A DNA stretch of 64,000 nt, taken from positions 1,726,501 through 1,790,500 of the forward strand of contig NZ_CP095046.1 in NCBI RefSeq assembly GCF_022919215.1, given 5' to 3'. Of this stretch, positions 45,661 to 55,822 are shown in pieces; the stretch's first letter is position 1; each line of letters begins with the position of its first letter. The translations under genes and the position numbers were made by a program. This stretch comes from Hymenobacter cellulosilyticus (GTDB taxonomy: Bacteria; Bacteroidota; Bacteroidia; Cytophagales; Hymenobacteraceae). A model generated the notes under the pieces. It did not search any database. It was not told the origin of the DNA and saw only the letters and a program-made list of their open reading frames with translations.

Positions 45661-46926
45661 CTACGCGTCCAGCTCGCCGGCAATAACGTTCATCGACGAC
45701 AAGGTCACGATGGCGTCGGAGAGGCTGCTTCCCACCACCATTTCGGGGTAAGCCTGGTAGTAGATGAAGCAGGGGCGGCGGAAGTGCAGGCGGTAGGGCG
45801 TGCGGCCCCCGTCGGAAATCAGGTAGAAGCCCAGCTCGCCGTTGCCGCCTTCCACGGAGTGGTACACCTCGCCCACTGGCGCTTCAATCTCACCCATGAT
45901 GATTTTGAAGTGGTAGATCAGGGCCTCCATGTTCTTGTAGACAGCCTGCTTGGGAGGCAGGTAATAGTGCGGTGCATCGGCGTGGAAGGGGCCTTCAGGC
46001 AGGTTTTCCAAAGCCTGGTTGATAATGCGCAGGCTCTGCCAGATTTCCTCGTTGCGCACCATAAACCGGTCGTAGGTGTCGCCCTTGGTGCCCACGGGGA
46101 TTTCAAACTCGAAGTCCTCGTAAGAAGAGTAGGGGTTCATGGCCCGCACGTCGTAGTCGACGCCGGCGGCGCGCAGGTTGGGGCCGGTGAAGCCGTAGTT
46201 CAGCGCTTTTTCCGCCGTAATCGGCCCCACGTTCACCACGCGGTCCATGAAAATGCGGTTGCGGTTGAACATGGATTCAAACTCCTTCATCACCGCCGGG
46301 AAAGTCTTGAGCCAGTCGCGCAGCTTCTGGATGGCGACATCCGAGAAGTCGCGCTCCATGCCGCCCACGCGGCCCATGTTGGTAGTCAGGCGGGCGCCGC
46401 AAATTTCCTCGTAAATCTCGTACACCTTCTCGCGCTCCTGGAACACGTACAGAAAGCCCGTGAAGGCCCCGGTGTCTACGCCCAGGATCGAGTTGCAGAT
46501 CAAATGGTCGGTGATGCGGGCCAGCTCCATGGCAATAACGCGCATGTACTGGGCGCGCTTGGGCACCGTTACGCCGAGTAGTTTCTCTACCGTCATGTGC
46601 CAGCCCATGTTGTTGATGGGTGACGAGCAGTAGTTCATCCGGTCGGTGAGAGGCGTGATTTGATAGAAGGGCCGGCGTTCGGCAATCTTCTCAAAAGCCC
46701 GGTGGATATAGCCAATAGTGGGCACACCCGAAATAATCCGCTCCCCATCCATTTGCAGGATGTTCTGGAAAATGCCGTGCGTGGCCGGGTGCGTCGGACC
46801 CAGGTTGAGGGTCGTCAACTCCTGGCTGAAGTCGTTGAGCGTCGGAATCAGGCCGCTGTTATGCTGCTGCTCCCGCGCTTCCTGAATAATTTTATGCGTG
46901 CCTTCCAGCGAGTCGTTTACTGCCAT
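45661..46926 (-). CDS. nuoD: NADH-quinone oxidoreductase subunit D
   Basis: 421 residues. It is the 49-kDa type subunit that forms the quinone site with NuoB. Landmarks are LNLGPTHPATHGIFQNILQMDGERI, GYIHRAFEKIAERRPFYQ, INNMGWHMTVEKLLGV and YPEMVVGSSLSDAIVTLSSMNVIAGELDA. It is separate from NuoC, not fused as in E. coli. It follows nuoC by 18 bases. Confidence 0.96.
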   Translation of the reverse strand: MAVNDSLEGTHKIIQEAREQQHNSGLIPTLNDFSQELTTLNLGPTHPATHGIFQNILQMDGERIISGVPTIGYIHRAFEKIAERRPFYQITPLTDRMNYCSSPINNMGWHMTVEKLLGVTVPKRAQYMRVIAMELARITDHLICNSILGVDTGAFTGFLYVFQEREKVYEIYEEICGARLTTNMGRVGGMERDFSDVAIQKLRDWLKTFPAVMKEFESMFNRNRIFMDRVVNVGPITAEKALNYGFTGPNLRAAGVDYDVRAMNPYSSYEDFEFEIPVGTKGDTYDRFMVRNEEIWQSLRIINQALENLPEGPFHADAPHYYLPPKQAVYKNMEALIYHFKIIMGEIEAPVGEVYHSVEGGNGELGFYLISDGGRTPYRLHFRRPCFIYYQAYPEMVVGSSLSDAIVTLSSMNVIAGELDA

Positions 46927-46944
46927 GATATAGTAACCAGGGGC

Positions 46945-47514
46945 CTAGCGGCCGAAGAAAAGGTCTGTTTTGTCTTCGCGGGTACCATCTTCCAGCGCGT
47001 ATTCCTTGCGCATGGGGTGGTAGTCCATATCTTCCACATTCAGGATGCGGATCAGGTTGGGGTGGCCCGTGAAGATGATGCCATAGAAGTCGTAGGCCTC
47101 ACGCTCCATCCAGTTCGCCGTGGCGTAGAGGTCGGTGAGCGTGGGCACGACTGGGTCAGCAATGGGGAAGAACATCTTGATGCGCAGGCGCAGGTTGTTT
47201 ACCAGGCTGTGCACGTGGTAAATCATGCCCAATTCCTTACCCTCGTTTTCGGGGTAGTGGATGCCGCACATCGTGGTTAGGAAGTTGAGCTGCAACTCCT
47301 GGTCCTGCTGCAGGCCGGCAATGATTTCGTGAATCCGCTCCCGGGTCGTGGTTACCGTCAGCAGGCCGTAGGGCTCCTCCACGTCGGTAAACGTGTCGGC
47401 GCCGAACAAGCGGTGCAGCAGCGCGAGCAGTTGAGCGTTCTTGGCCGCTTGCGGGTCTTGCGGGGCCGCCGCTTCCTGGGGTGCTGCCGCAGATTCTGGA
47501 GTATTTTCAGCCAT
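46945..47514 (-). CDS. nuoC: NADH-quinone oxidoreductase subunit C
   Basis: 189 residues. An Ala/Pro-rich N-terminus (MAENTPESAAAPQEAAAPQ) of about 25 residues is not part of the fold. The 30-kDa domain follows, with the signature NWMEREAYDFYGIIFTGHPNLIRIL. The conserved Glu/Asp residues of the signature are present. It connects NuoD to the peripheral arm. Confidence 0.93.
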   Translation of the reverse strand: MAENTPESAAAPQEAAAPQDPQAAKNAQLLALLHRLFGADTFTDVEEPYGLLTVTTTRERIHEIIAGLQQDQELQLNFLTTMCGIHYPENEGKELGMIYHVHSLVNNLRLRIKMFFPIADPVVPTLTDLYATANWMEREAYDFYGIIFTGHPNLIRILNVEDMDYHPMRKEYALEDGTREDKTDLFFGR

Positions 47515-47542
47515 TCCTGTAAGAGAAGCTAAGAGGCAGAAA

Positions 47543-47575
47543 CTGGCCCTTCCGGCAGAGTACCGAAAGGGCCAG
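47543..47575 (-). other. Hairpin between nuoB and nuoC
   Basis: CTGGCCCTTTCGG pairs with CCGGAAGGGCCAG (one G-U pair in RNA), loop TACTCTG. No T run follows on minus, so it is more likely an mRNA processing or stability element than a terminator. Confidence 0.5.
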
Positions 47576-47583
47576 CGTCCAAA

Positions 47584-48140
47584 CTACTTGATGTTGTAAG
47601 AAGCCAGCAGCGCCTGGTACTCGGGCGCGTTGCGGCGACGAATCGATTCGGTGCGGGCCAAGTCCTGCACCCGCATCAGGCCGTCGAGCACCTGCTCGGG
47701 GCGGGGCGGGCAGCCGGGCACGTACACGTCGACGGGAATGATCCGGTCGATGCCCTGCAGCACGGAGTAAGAGTCGAAGATACCACCCGAGCAGGCGCAG
47801 GCGCCCATGGCCAGTACCCAGCGGGGCTCGGCCATCTGCTCGTACACCTGCTTCACGATGGGCGCCATTTTCTTGGCGATGGTGCCCATCACCATCAGCA
47901 GGTCGGCCTGCCGGGGCGAGAAGCTAGGACGCTCCGAGCCAAAGCGGGAGATGTCGTAGTGGGAGCCCATGGTAGCCATGAACTCGATGCCGCAGCAGGA
48001 AGTGGCGAAGGGCAAAGGCCACAGGGAGTTGGCGCGGGCCATGCCCACGACCTGCTCCAGCGAGGTTGCGAAAAAGCCAGCGCCTTCCACACCCTCGGGG
48101 CGTCCACCATCTTTATTTCAGGAACACGAATATCGCTCAT
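47584..48140 (-). CDS. nuoB: NADH-quinone oxidoreductase subunit B (apparent frameshift)
   Basis: 185 residues after correction. It holds the terminal 4Fe-4S cluster N2: the adjacent cysteines in [16 protein letters not shown], a third in [14 protein letters not shown] and a fourth in [10 protein letters not shown]. The frame breaks at the G run 48097-48100 (plus strand). One base gives [18 protein letters not shown], joining the start [10 protein letters not shown] to the cluster domain. It directly follows nuoA. Confidence 0.94.
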
Positions 48141-48218
48141 GAGATTTTTCAGTTTGGAGGGGCATTATACCCTTAATCCGAACACCAGCGCGCCGGCAAA
48201 AGTTTGGTTGAATTGGAC

Positions 48219-48613
48219 TTAGGCGTGCGTGCCAGTCCACTTCAGGATGCCCTTTTTGATGACATAGGCAAAACCTGCCATCAGCAGGGCCAGGAACACA
48301 ATCATCTGCAGGAATCCGTCCCAGCCCAGGGTGCGGAAATTCACGGCCCAGGGGTACATGAAGATTACTTCCACGTCGAAGAGCACGAACAGGATGGCTG
48401 TGAGGAAGTATTTAATCGAAATCGGGGTGCGGGCATTGCCCACCGACTCGATACCACACTCGAAAGAAGCGTCTTTCACCGTGCTCTGCCGCTTGGGCCG
48501 ACGAGGTGAGACACAATCATGGCGAAGGCCACGAAGGCAATGGCCAGGCCGAATTGCACCACAATGGGCAGAAAATCAACCGGCTGGTAATTAGTGGTTA
48601 CAGCGAGAAGCAT
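48219..48613 (-). CDS. nuoA: NADH-quinone oxidoreductase subunit A (apparent frameshift)
   Basis: 131 residues after correction and three membrane helices. ATG 48613 gives MLLAVTTNYQPVDFLPIV and a first helix in another frame. The family block SFECGIESVGNARTPISIKYFLTAILFVLFDVEVIFMYPWAV contains the Cys loop and the buried acidic pair. The break is at the G run 48495-48497 (plus strand); one base gives HLVGPKRQSTVKDASFECG. It is the first gene of the complex I set and is preceded by a very good promoter. Confidence 0.93.
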
Positions 48614-48656
48614 ACGATTCAGCAGTTAAAGGCCCGTATAAACAGGCATTGAGGGG

Positions 48657-48687
48657 CAAAGGTAGGGCTTAGAGCTTTGGGAACAAA
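48657..48687 (-). promoter_or_regulatory. Promoter of the nuoA-J operon
   Basis: On minus, TTTG (plus 48684-48687) is followed after exactly 19 bases by TACCTTTG (plus 48657-48664). This is a full match to the Bacteroidota pattern TTTG-N19-TAnnTTTG, 44 bases before the nuoA ATG. The remaining stretch up to the gene at 48921 shows no supported gene. Confidence 0.7.
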
Positions 48688-48920
48688 GGTTCTGCGGGCC
48701 CTGGTTCGCAATGGCGTATATTTGGACAAATTAGGTTTTATTAATGTGGGTCTGGCCCAGTTGCCGCCCCAGCCCTACACGACAGGAAATTGCTTGGCAT
48801 ATATCAACCCTCTTAGCTGCATGGCAACTACGAAGGCGACGTGTACGCTACGCCGAAGATGAAATTGATAGCACACCGATATGGGCCCAGCCGCTGGGCG
48901 AATAGCAACGAGTAGGATAC

Positions 48921-49463
48921 ATGAGTGACCATAGTACTACGATTGTTCCAGCTCTGTCAGCTTATCCCGGTAAAGAGGATAAGGCAAAAGAAATTCTGAA
49001 CTGGCTTGTTGCCGAGGACATTATAAAGCCTACACTTTCCGACTGTGTTTTAAGCGCATCAGGAGGCTACGCTATAGCTGAGGGAGCAAGGGCCGTGATT
49101 GGCTCAGCTAAACGGGGGCCATTTGACCTAGCCGTAAACGGGCTCGAAATCGTTACCGAACGGCAGGTTTTTGACACGGGCGGCAATGGGGTGGAAGAGC
49201 TGATCTGCCCAAGCTGCGACCAGGACCTTGCGGCGGAGGATTGGAGCTTTATTGATGACTGGTACCAGGGCCACACTAATGATGTTGTCTGTCCGGTTTG
49301 CAACACCGCCGCTGATATTCACTTGTTCCGCTTCACGCCGGTGTGGGGCTTCAGTGACCTAGGCTTTAGATTCTGGAACTTGCCCGATCTGACCGAAGCC
49401 TTTATAAATAGGTTTCAGCAAAAGCTTGGCTGTACTGTCTCGGTTGTTTACCAACGCATCTGA
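48921..49463 (+). CDS. Protein of unknown function with a zinc-ribbon-like pair of CxxC motifs
   Basis: 180 residues. The N-terminal 80 residues look like a compact alpha/beta domain (ALSAYPGKEDKAKEILNWLVAEDIIKPTLSDCVLS). Then CPSCDQDL and CPVCN stand about 35 residues apart, a spacing suited to one zinc. The end, FRFTPVWGFSDLGFRFWNLPDLTEAFINRFQQKLG, is aromatic-rich. There is no signal peptide and no membrane helix. The gene is alone between the nuo promoter and a terminator, and its base composition is AT-richer than the region, so a recent transfer is possible. I do not recognise the family; an immunity-type or single-domain stress protein cannot be excluded. Confidence 0.65.
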   Translation: MSDHSTTIVPALSAYPGKEDKAKEILNWLVAEDIIKPTLSDCVLSASGGYAIAEGARAVIGSAKRGPFDLAVNGLEIVTERQVFDTGGNGVEELICPSCDQDLAAEDWSFIDDWYQGHTNDVVCPVCNTAADIHLFRFTPVWGFSDLGFRFWNLPDLTEAFINRFQQKLGCTVSVVYQRI

Positions 49464-49468
49464 CACAT

Positions 49469-49506
49469 GACAAGGCCGCTTCGGAATTCCGAAGCGGCCT
49501 TTTACT
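49469..49506. terminator. Intrinsic terminator after the zinc-ribbon gene
   Basis: AAGGCCGCTTCGGA / TCCGAAGCGGCCTTTT hairpin with a two-base centre. It also lies downstream of the convergent regulator gene. Confidence 0.85.
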
Positions 49507-49540
49507 AAGTACCAACTAGGCGGCACTCTATAGCTGCTGA

Positions 49541-50329
49541 CTAGAAAGTCAATATAGAGCCGTCTTCCAGGGCCCGGCTGTAGTTTTCCAGATCGAACTC
49601 GTAGAGGAAAGGGGAACGGTGGGGCCCGATTTTCTTTTGCTCGTCGAGCTGCCGGATCAGGCCCAGGGTGAGGAGCTTCTTGCGGAAGTTGCGCCGGTCA
49701 ATCTGCCGGCACAGGATGGTTTCGTAGAGGGAGTGAATTTCGGGCAGGGTAAACTTGTCCCGCAGCAGGTTGTAGCCAATGGGCTGCTGAAAAATATGAG
49801 CCCGCAGCGTTAGCAGAGCTTTCTGGATAATCTCGTTGTGGTCGTACACCAGCTCGGGAATATCGGCCACGTTCAGCCAGCAATATTCGTCGACCAGAAA
49901 CTCGGGCGTCACAACCACCTGCAGGTAGTCGACCAGGGCGTAGTAGCCAATGGACAAGGTGCGCTCGGAAAGCCAGTGCCCGGGGCTGAGGCTGACGCCC
50001 ACCTTGGAGTAGGTCGTGTTGTGCGTCTGCTCGGTCTTGATGTCGTTCATCCGGGTGGCGCTGTCGCCGAAGGTGTAGAACTGCTGCAAGAACAAACCGG
50101 TGAGCTGGGTTTTCTCGGCCAGAATGCGGTGGGCCGCGTCGGTCAGGGTTTCGTGCCGCCCGATGTAGCCGCCCGGCAGGCTCCAGTTTTCCTGGCCGTG
50201 GTGCCGAATGAGCAGCGTTTTGAGCTCGTGGTCGTGGTAGCCAAAGATGGCGCAGTCGATGGAAAGATGGGGCAAAAACCGCTCTGCGCCATGATGCACA
50301 AAATCCAGGACGTCCTGACGCGTATTCAT
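49541..50329 (-). CDS. Nudix-domain transcriptional regulator (NrtR/AraR-like)
   Basis: 262 residues. The first 150 form a Nudix-like domain (LSIDCAIFGYHDHELKTLLIRHH, NWSLPGGYIGRHETLTDAAHRILAEKTQL). The last 80 are a winged helix (RDKFTLPEIHSLYETILCRQIDRRNFRKKLLTLGLIRQL). The Nudix box has lost catalytic glutamates: the expected REUXEE reads RILAEK, so it should bind rather than hydrolyse a ligand. In Bacteroidota such regulators control arabinose, xylose or NAD genes (general knowledge). It is divergent from the SusC operon, which makes it the likely regulator of that locus (inference). A palindrome sits 15 bases in front of its ATG. Confidence 0.88.
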   Translation of the reverse strand: MNTRQDVLDFVHHGAERFLPHLSIDCAIFGYHDHELKTLLIRHHGQENWSLPGGYIGRHETLTDAAHRILAEKTQLTGLFLQQFYTFGDSATRMNDIKTEQTHNTTYSKVGVSLSPGHWLSERTLSIGYYALVDYLQVVVTPEFLVDEYCWLNVADIPELVYDHNEIIQKALLTLRAHIFQQPIGYNLLRDKFTLPEIHSLYETILCRQIDRRNFRKKLLTLGLIRQLDEQKKIGPHRSPFLYEFDLENYSRALEDGSILTF

Positions 50330-50343
50330 AAGCGAAAGTTTAT

Positions 50344-50360
50344 TGCGTAGAATTTACGCA
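50344..50360. promoter_or_regulatory. Palindromic operator candidate for the Nudix-type regulator
   Basis: TGCGTA-GAATT-TACGCA is a perfect inverted repeat with outer, nearly symmetric GTTTA and TAAAC flanks. It is placed at the start of the regulator gene, as expected for autoregulation. The rest of the 590-base gap to susC (50361-50920) is a long leader in which I see no gene and no second clear copy. TGCTTTTG about 40 bases before susC is a weak -7 candidate. Confidence 0.5.
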
Positions 50361-50920
50361 TTGTAAACAAATGTTTCTATATTCGGCCCGTAGACACTGC
50401 AGAAGAACTGCGTCGGCTTGCCTGATTTCGATACGCAAGTTCCCGTTTTCCTGCTTATCCTCTACTTCCGACCTGCTGAAATTTCCACTGCTAACCCCCA
50501 TCGTATGCAGAACTCTCCGCTGGTTTCCCCGGCGACGCACCGCTGCTCAGGGCTCTAAACAGAGCCTGCTAAGCCAGCCCAGTCCTTACTAGTACTTTTT
50601 CCGCTCTACGGCCGCCTTGTTGACTGGCAATGACGCCGTTTTTAAGCTGCACAGCTAGCTCCTAATTTATGGAGCTTAATCTGAGCATACTTCCTCTGAG
50701 GGCCCGAAAAAGGCTCTCCCCACACCTGTTTGCCCTAATTCAAAAGCCGAAATTTTCCGGCCTGAATAATCGTGCCCGTACGCGTCGGTAGATTGAACTT
50801 TCCGACGATACTATTATCTGTTTCTGCTCCCTCTATTCTGACTCGAAAGCTGCACTGCTTTTTGACTGGCACCTCTTTGCCTGCTTTTGTCCACTAACTC
50901 CCATTTAAAATCCCACCTTT

Positions 50921-53900
50921 ATGCTTTCACAATCACACAGGAAAATCCTTTTACAGGGAGCGGCGCTGCTTACTGCTAGTAGCCTGCAAACGTTTGTGGC
51001 TTCGGCGGCTCCGCTGCGGCCAGCACCAGAAACGAGCCTGCAGCCCCAGCAGGTGGCCAACGTCCGCGTGGCCGGTCGGGTTACCCAGGCTAACGGGAAG
51101 GGCTACCGGGCGTTACGGTGGTGGTGAAGGGGAGTTCGGTGGGCACTAGTACCGATGCTACCGGTAATTTCAGCCTGGAAGTGCCCGAAGGCAGCGTGCT
51201 GGTATTCAGCTTTGTGGGCTACTCGCGCCGGGAAGTACCCGTAACGGAAGCCACTACCAGCTTCAACGTGACGCTGAGCGAAGACGCGCAGGCGCTCAAA
51301 GAAGTAGTAGTAGTAGGTTATGGCACCCAGGAGCGGCAGAGCGTAACGGGCGCCGTGGCTTCGGTGTCGGGGCGCGACGTAGCCGCGCAGCCCGTATCCG
51401 ACGCAGCCCAGGCCATTCAGGGCCGGGCAGCCGGTGTGCAGGTGGTATCCAACTCAGGCTCGCCGGGTACGGGCGGCACTTCGGTGCGGGTGCGGGGCAT
51501 TACCTCGGCCGGCAACAACTCCCCGCTGTATGTGGTGGACGGGTTTCCGCTGCCCTCGGCAGTGGATGGCAATGGCAATGCCACGGGTAACGAGCTGAAC
51601 AGCATCAACCCCAACGACATTGAAAGCATCGACGTGTTGAAGGACGCCTCGGCCACGGCTATTTACGGGGTACGGGCCGCCAACGGCGTTGTTATTGTAA
51701 CTACCAAGCGGGGCAAAGCCGGCGTGTCGAGCATCAACCTGGATGCCTACGTGGGTACCCAGCAGGTGTGGCGGCAGATTCCGCTGCTCAACGCCCAGGA
51801 GTTTGCCCAGCTCAACAACGAAGCCCGCCGCAACGGGGGCCTCGACGTGATTCCGAAATACGCCAACCCCAGCTCCCTGGGAACCGGTACCAACTGGCTC
51901 GACGAGATTTTCCGGCCGGCCAAGATTCAGAACTACGCTTTGTCGGCCACGGGGGCAGTGAAAAAGCCCGTTACGCCGCCAGCGCCGGCTATTTCCAGCA
52001 GGACGGCACCATTATCAACTCCAGCTTTCAGCGCTTTACGTTGCGGGCCAACGGGGAAGTGCAGCTCAGCAAAGTCCTCAAAATCGGTAATACGCTGGGC
52101 TTGACCCACCAGGAAGAACAGCCCCTAAACAACGAAAACAACGAGTTTTCGGGCGTTATCCAGCTGGCTCTGCAAGCCCCGCCCACCGCGCCGGCCTTCA
52201 ACCCGAACGGTACCTACTACGAGTTTACCAGCGCCGACAACTACGGCGAGGAAAACCCCGTGACAGCCGCCCGCCGGCCTCAGATCCGGAACAACCGCAA
52301 CCGGGTAACTTCCACGTTCTACGCCGAGCTGGAGCCTCTGAAAGGTTTGCGCCTGCGCACCAACGTGGGCACCGACCTGCAGTTTTTGCAGGGTGACCAA
52401 TTTTTTCCCTCCATTGTCGGTTCTTCCAAGTACCCGACTTCCCAGGCCACGGCCAACAGCAGCTCCAACTACAGCCCGAGCTACCTGATTGAGAACACGC
52501 TGACCTACGATAAGCTTATTGGCAACAACCACCAGTTTAGCTTGCTGCTGGGGCAGTCGGCCCAGCAGTTCGACAACTTCTACCTCGGCGGTGCCCGCAC
52601 CGGCTACAGCACCAACAACCTAACAATTCTGGACCGTGGGCCGGTAAACTCCCAGCTCAGCAACAACGGCGGCAACAGCCGGACCCGCCTGGCCAGCTAC
52701 TTTGGCCGGGCTAACTACGAGTTTGCCGGTAAATACCTGTTCCAGGCCATTCTGCGCTACGATGGTTCCTCGGCTTTTGCGCCTGGCAACCAGTTTGGCT
52801 TCTTCCCCGGGGCCTCGGCCGGCTGGCGCCTCTCGGAGGAAGAGTTCCTGAAAGACAACGCGTACGTAAGCAACCTGAAGCTGCGCGTGGGTTATGGCCG
52901 GGTGGGCAATCCGCTCAACGCGGGCACGTTTGCCTACCTGACCACCGTCAACTCGACGCCGCAGTCCAACAACGGCGTGCCCGGCACGGGCTATGTGTTC
53001 GGTACTGGCAACCAGCTGCAGGTAATCGGCGGCGCCCCAACCCGTTTGCAGAACACGGACCTGCGCTGGGAAAACAACGAGCAGTTCAACGTGGGTATCG
53101 ACGTGGGGCTGTGGAAAAACCGCCTCTCGGGCTCTGTCGACCTGTACCGCCGCACCTCACCCAACCTGATTGCGGCCGTGCCGGTGACCTACGTGTCGGG
53201 TACCAGTGAGAGCATCAACACCAACGCGGCAGCCTCTACCAACCGCGGCATCGACTTGGCCATTACCTCCAACAACTTCGCCGGGGATGCTGGCGGGCTG
53301 AGCTGGACTACTTCGTTGAACGTGAGTGCCTACCGCAACGAAATTACCTCGCTCGGTGCTGGCAAGCCCTTCGACGGGCAAAACACCCGGGGCGGGGGTA
53401 ACCTGGTGCGCTACGAGGCTGGTGTACCGTTCGGCTCCTTCTACGGCTACGTGGCTGATGGCCTGTTTCAGACTCCCGAGGACGTGAAAAACCACGCCGT
53501 GCAGGTGGCCGGTACCGACCCGACTAAGAGCACGGCCCCCGGCGACATCCGCTTCAAGGACCTCAACAACGACGGTATCATCAACGACCAGGACCGCACC
53601 TTTATCGGCGACCCGAACCCGAGCTTCACGTATGGCCTGAACAACACGCTGGGCTTTAAGGGCTTCGATCTGAACATCTTCCTGCAGGGCTCCCAGGGCA
53701 ACGACGTGTATAACCTGAACCGCTACTACACCGAGGGCGGCCTCTACGGCGCTTCCAACGCCAGCACGATTACCCTGGACCGCTGGACCGGCGCCGGCAC
53801 GAGCAACGACATTCCCCGCGCCGTAGCCGGTGACCCTAACCAGAACCTGCGCATCTCCTCCCACTACATCGAGGACGGCTCCTATATGCGCGTGAAACTG

Positions 53901-54113
53901 CTCACACTGGGCTACACGCTGCCCGTGGAACTGGGTAAGAAGATTTACACCCAGCGGGTGCGCGTCTATGTGAGCAGCCAGAACCTGCTAACCTTCACCA
54001 AATACAAAGGCTTCGACCCGGAGCTGGGCAATCAGGGCGGCAGCTTCGGCGTCGATCGGGGCGTGTATCCCCAGGCCCGCACCTTCCTGGCCGGCATCAA
54101 CATCGGCTTTTAA
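50921..54113 (+). CDS. SusC-type TonB-dependent outer-membrane transporter (two apparent frameshifts)
   Basis: About 1,064 residues after correction. A signal peptide (MLSQSHRKILLQGAALLTASSLQTFVASA) is followed by a carboxypeptidase-D-like domain (VRVAGRVTQANGKGLPGVTVVVKG), a TonB box region and plug (EVVVVGYGTQERQSVTGAVASVSG, SVRVRGITSAGNNSPLYVVDGFP, IESIDVLKDASATAIYGVRAANGVVIVTTKRGK), and a barrel ending GVYPQARTFLAGINIGF. It imports glycan fragments together with the SusD partner. Frames break at G runs 51100-51102 and 51951-51955; one base at each gives GKGLPGVTV and SATGGSEKARYAASAGYF. It is the first gene of the glycan locus. Confidence 0.92.
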
Positions 54114-54152
54114 GCCAGCGGCCGGCCGAGTTGCCTTTTTCTCCCCTCAAAC

Positions 54153-55675
54153 GTGATGACCATGTTACAAAAACCCACTACCCAACGCTTACCCAAACGC
54201 GCGCTGATTCTGGCCCTGGGCACCCTGAGCCTGCTCAGCGGCTGCGGCAAGGACTTCCTGGAATTGCAGCCCCGCAATGCCGTTACCACCGAAATCTTTT
54301 ATAAAACCCAGAACGACGCTATTCAGGCCACCAACGCGGTGTACTCCCAGCTGCAGCAAAACGGGATGTACAACTACTCGCTCTGGGGTATCGGCGACGT
54401 GATGTCGGACAACTCCTACTTGGGTGGGGTGGGGCCGCCGACGGCATCGAGTTTCAGCAGCTCGACAACTTTACCATTCCGGCCACCAACCCGCTCGTGA
54501 CCAGTCACTGGCAGCGCGCCTACCTGGGTGTGGGCCAGGCCAACCAGGTACTGACCCGCGTGCCGGCCATTGAAATGGATGCCGCCATCAAGAACCGCTG
54601 CCTGGGCGAGGCCGCCTTCCTGCGGGCCCTGTATTACTTCTACCTCGTGCGGGGCTTCGGCGACGTGCCGCTGGTGCTGACACCCCCGGCCACGGCCGCC
54701 GAAGCGGCCAGCCTGAGCCGCACGCCTGCCGCCCAGGTATATGCCCAGATTGAAAAAGACCTGCTCGACGCCATTACCAAGCTGCCCGCATCCTATTCGG
54801 GCGACGACGTGGGACGGGCCACGAAATGGTCGGCCACGGCCCTGCTGGCCAAGGTGTACCTGACCGAGAAGAAAATGCCGGAAGCCGCCGTGCAGGCCCG
54901 GGCTGTTATTGCCGGCTCCGGCAAAAGCCTGTGGACCAATTTCGGCGACAATTTCAAGGTAGAAAATGAGAACGGGCAGGAGTCGCTGTTTGAGGTGCAG
55001 TTTAAAAACGGACTGAGCAGCTACACGACCGACGGCCCCGGCTCGGTAATGAACGAGTTCTGGGGCGCCCGCTTCTTTGGTAGCCCGTACGTGGTATCGT
55101 CGGGTGGGTACGGCTTCAACATCCCGGAAAAGGAATTTGTGGACGGCTTCGAGCCCGGCGACCTGCGCAAGGGTCCCACGGTGTTCGTGCCCGGCGACAA
55201 ATACCCCGACGGGCAGGTGCAGCCGGCCTCGCTCGTCGGCGACCCGTACGGCTTCAACATCCGCAAGTTCTTTGTGGGCACCGTAAACGTGAACAACTGG
55301 GACTCGCCCCTGAACGTGCCGATACTGCGCCTAGCCGAGGTGTACCTGATCCTGGCCGAGGCCGTGGGTCCAACTCCCGAAGGCCTGGATGCCATCAACA
55401 AGGTGCGGCGCCGGGCGTTCGGCTTCCCTCTCAATGCGCCTTCGGCCAAGGACCTCACGGCAGCTACGCCTGACTTCAACGCGGCCGTGCTGCGGGAGCG
55501 GCGCTACGAGCTGGCCTTCGAAATGGACCGCTGGTACGACCTGAAGCGCACCGACAATCTCGTCAAGACGATGAATGCCCAGGGCAAACCCGCTAAGGAC
55601 TTCAACAACCTGCTGCCCATTCCGCAGTCGGAGCGCAACGTGAATCCGAACCTAAGCCAGAATCCGGGCTATTAA
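54153..55675 (+). CDS. SusD-type outer-membrane glycan-binding lipoprotein (apparent frameshift)
   Basis: 507 residues after correction. The lipobox is LLSGC at about residue 29. The family start CGKDFLELQPRNAVTTEIFYKTQNDAIQATNAVYSQLQ is followed by TPR-like helices (RCLGEAAFLRALYYFYLVRGFGDVPLVL), RWYDLKRTDNLVK and the end NLLPIPQSERNVNPNLSQNPGY. It caps the SusC barrel and binds oligosaccharide at the surface. The frame breaks at the G run 54426-54429; one base gives YLGGGGAADGIEFQQLDNF. It starts 39 bases after SusC in the same operon. Confidence 0.92.
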
Positions 55676-55822
55676 TCCACCGGCTGGGTTGTAACTGCCC
55701 GCCGGGGGCTCCGTTTGGTGGGAAAAGTGGCGTCTGGCAACGGGCGCTGCTTTTCCCTGCCGGCGCCCTGATTACGATTCGGGCAAAAATCCACTCTGCA
55801 TACCTTCTTTCCGCTTACTTCT

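Noticed and set aside
48677..48862. A 61-codon open frame in front of the zinc-ribbon gene
   Set aside because: Begins over the nuo promoter, no family features and poor codon pattern; at best a remnant.
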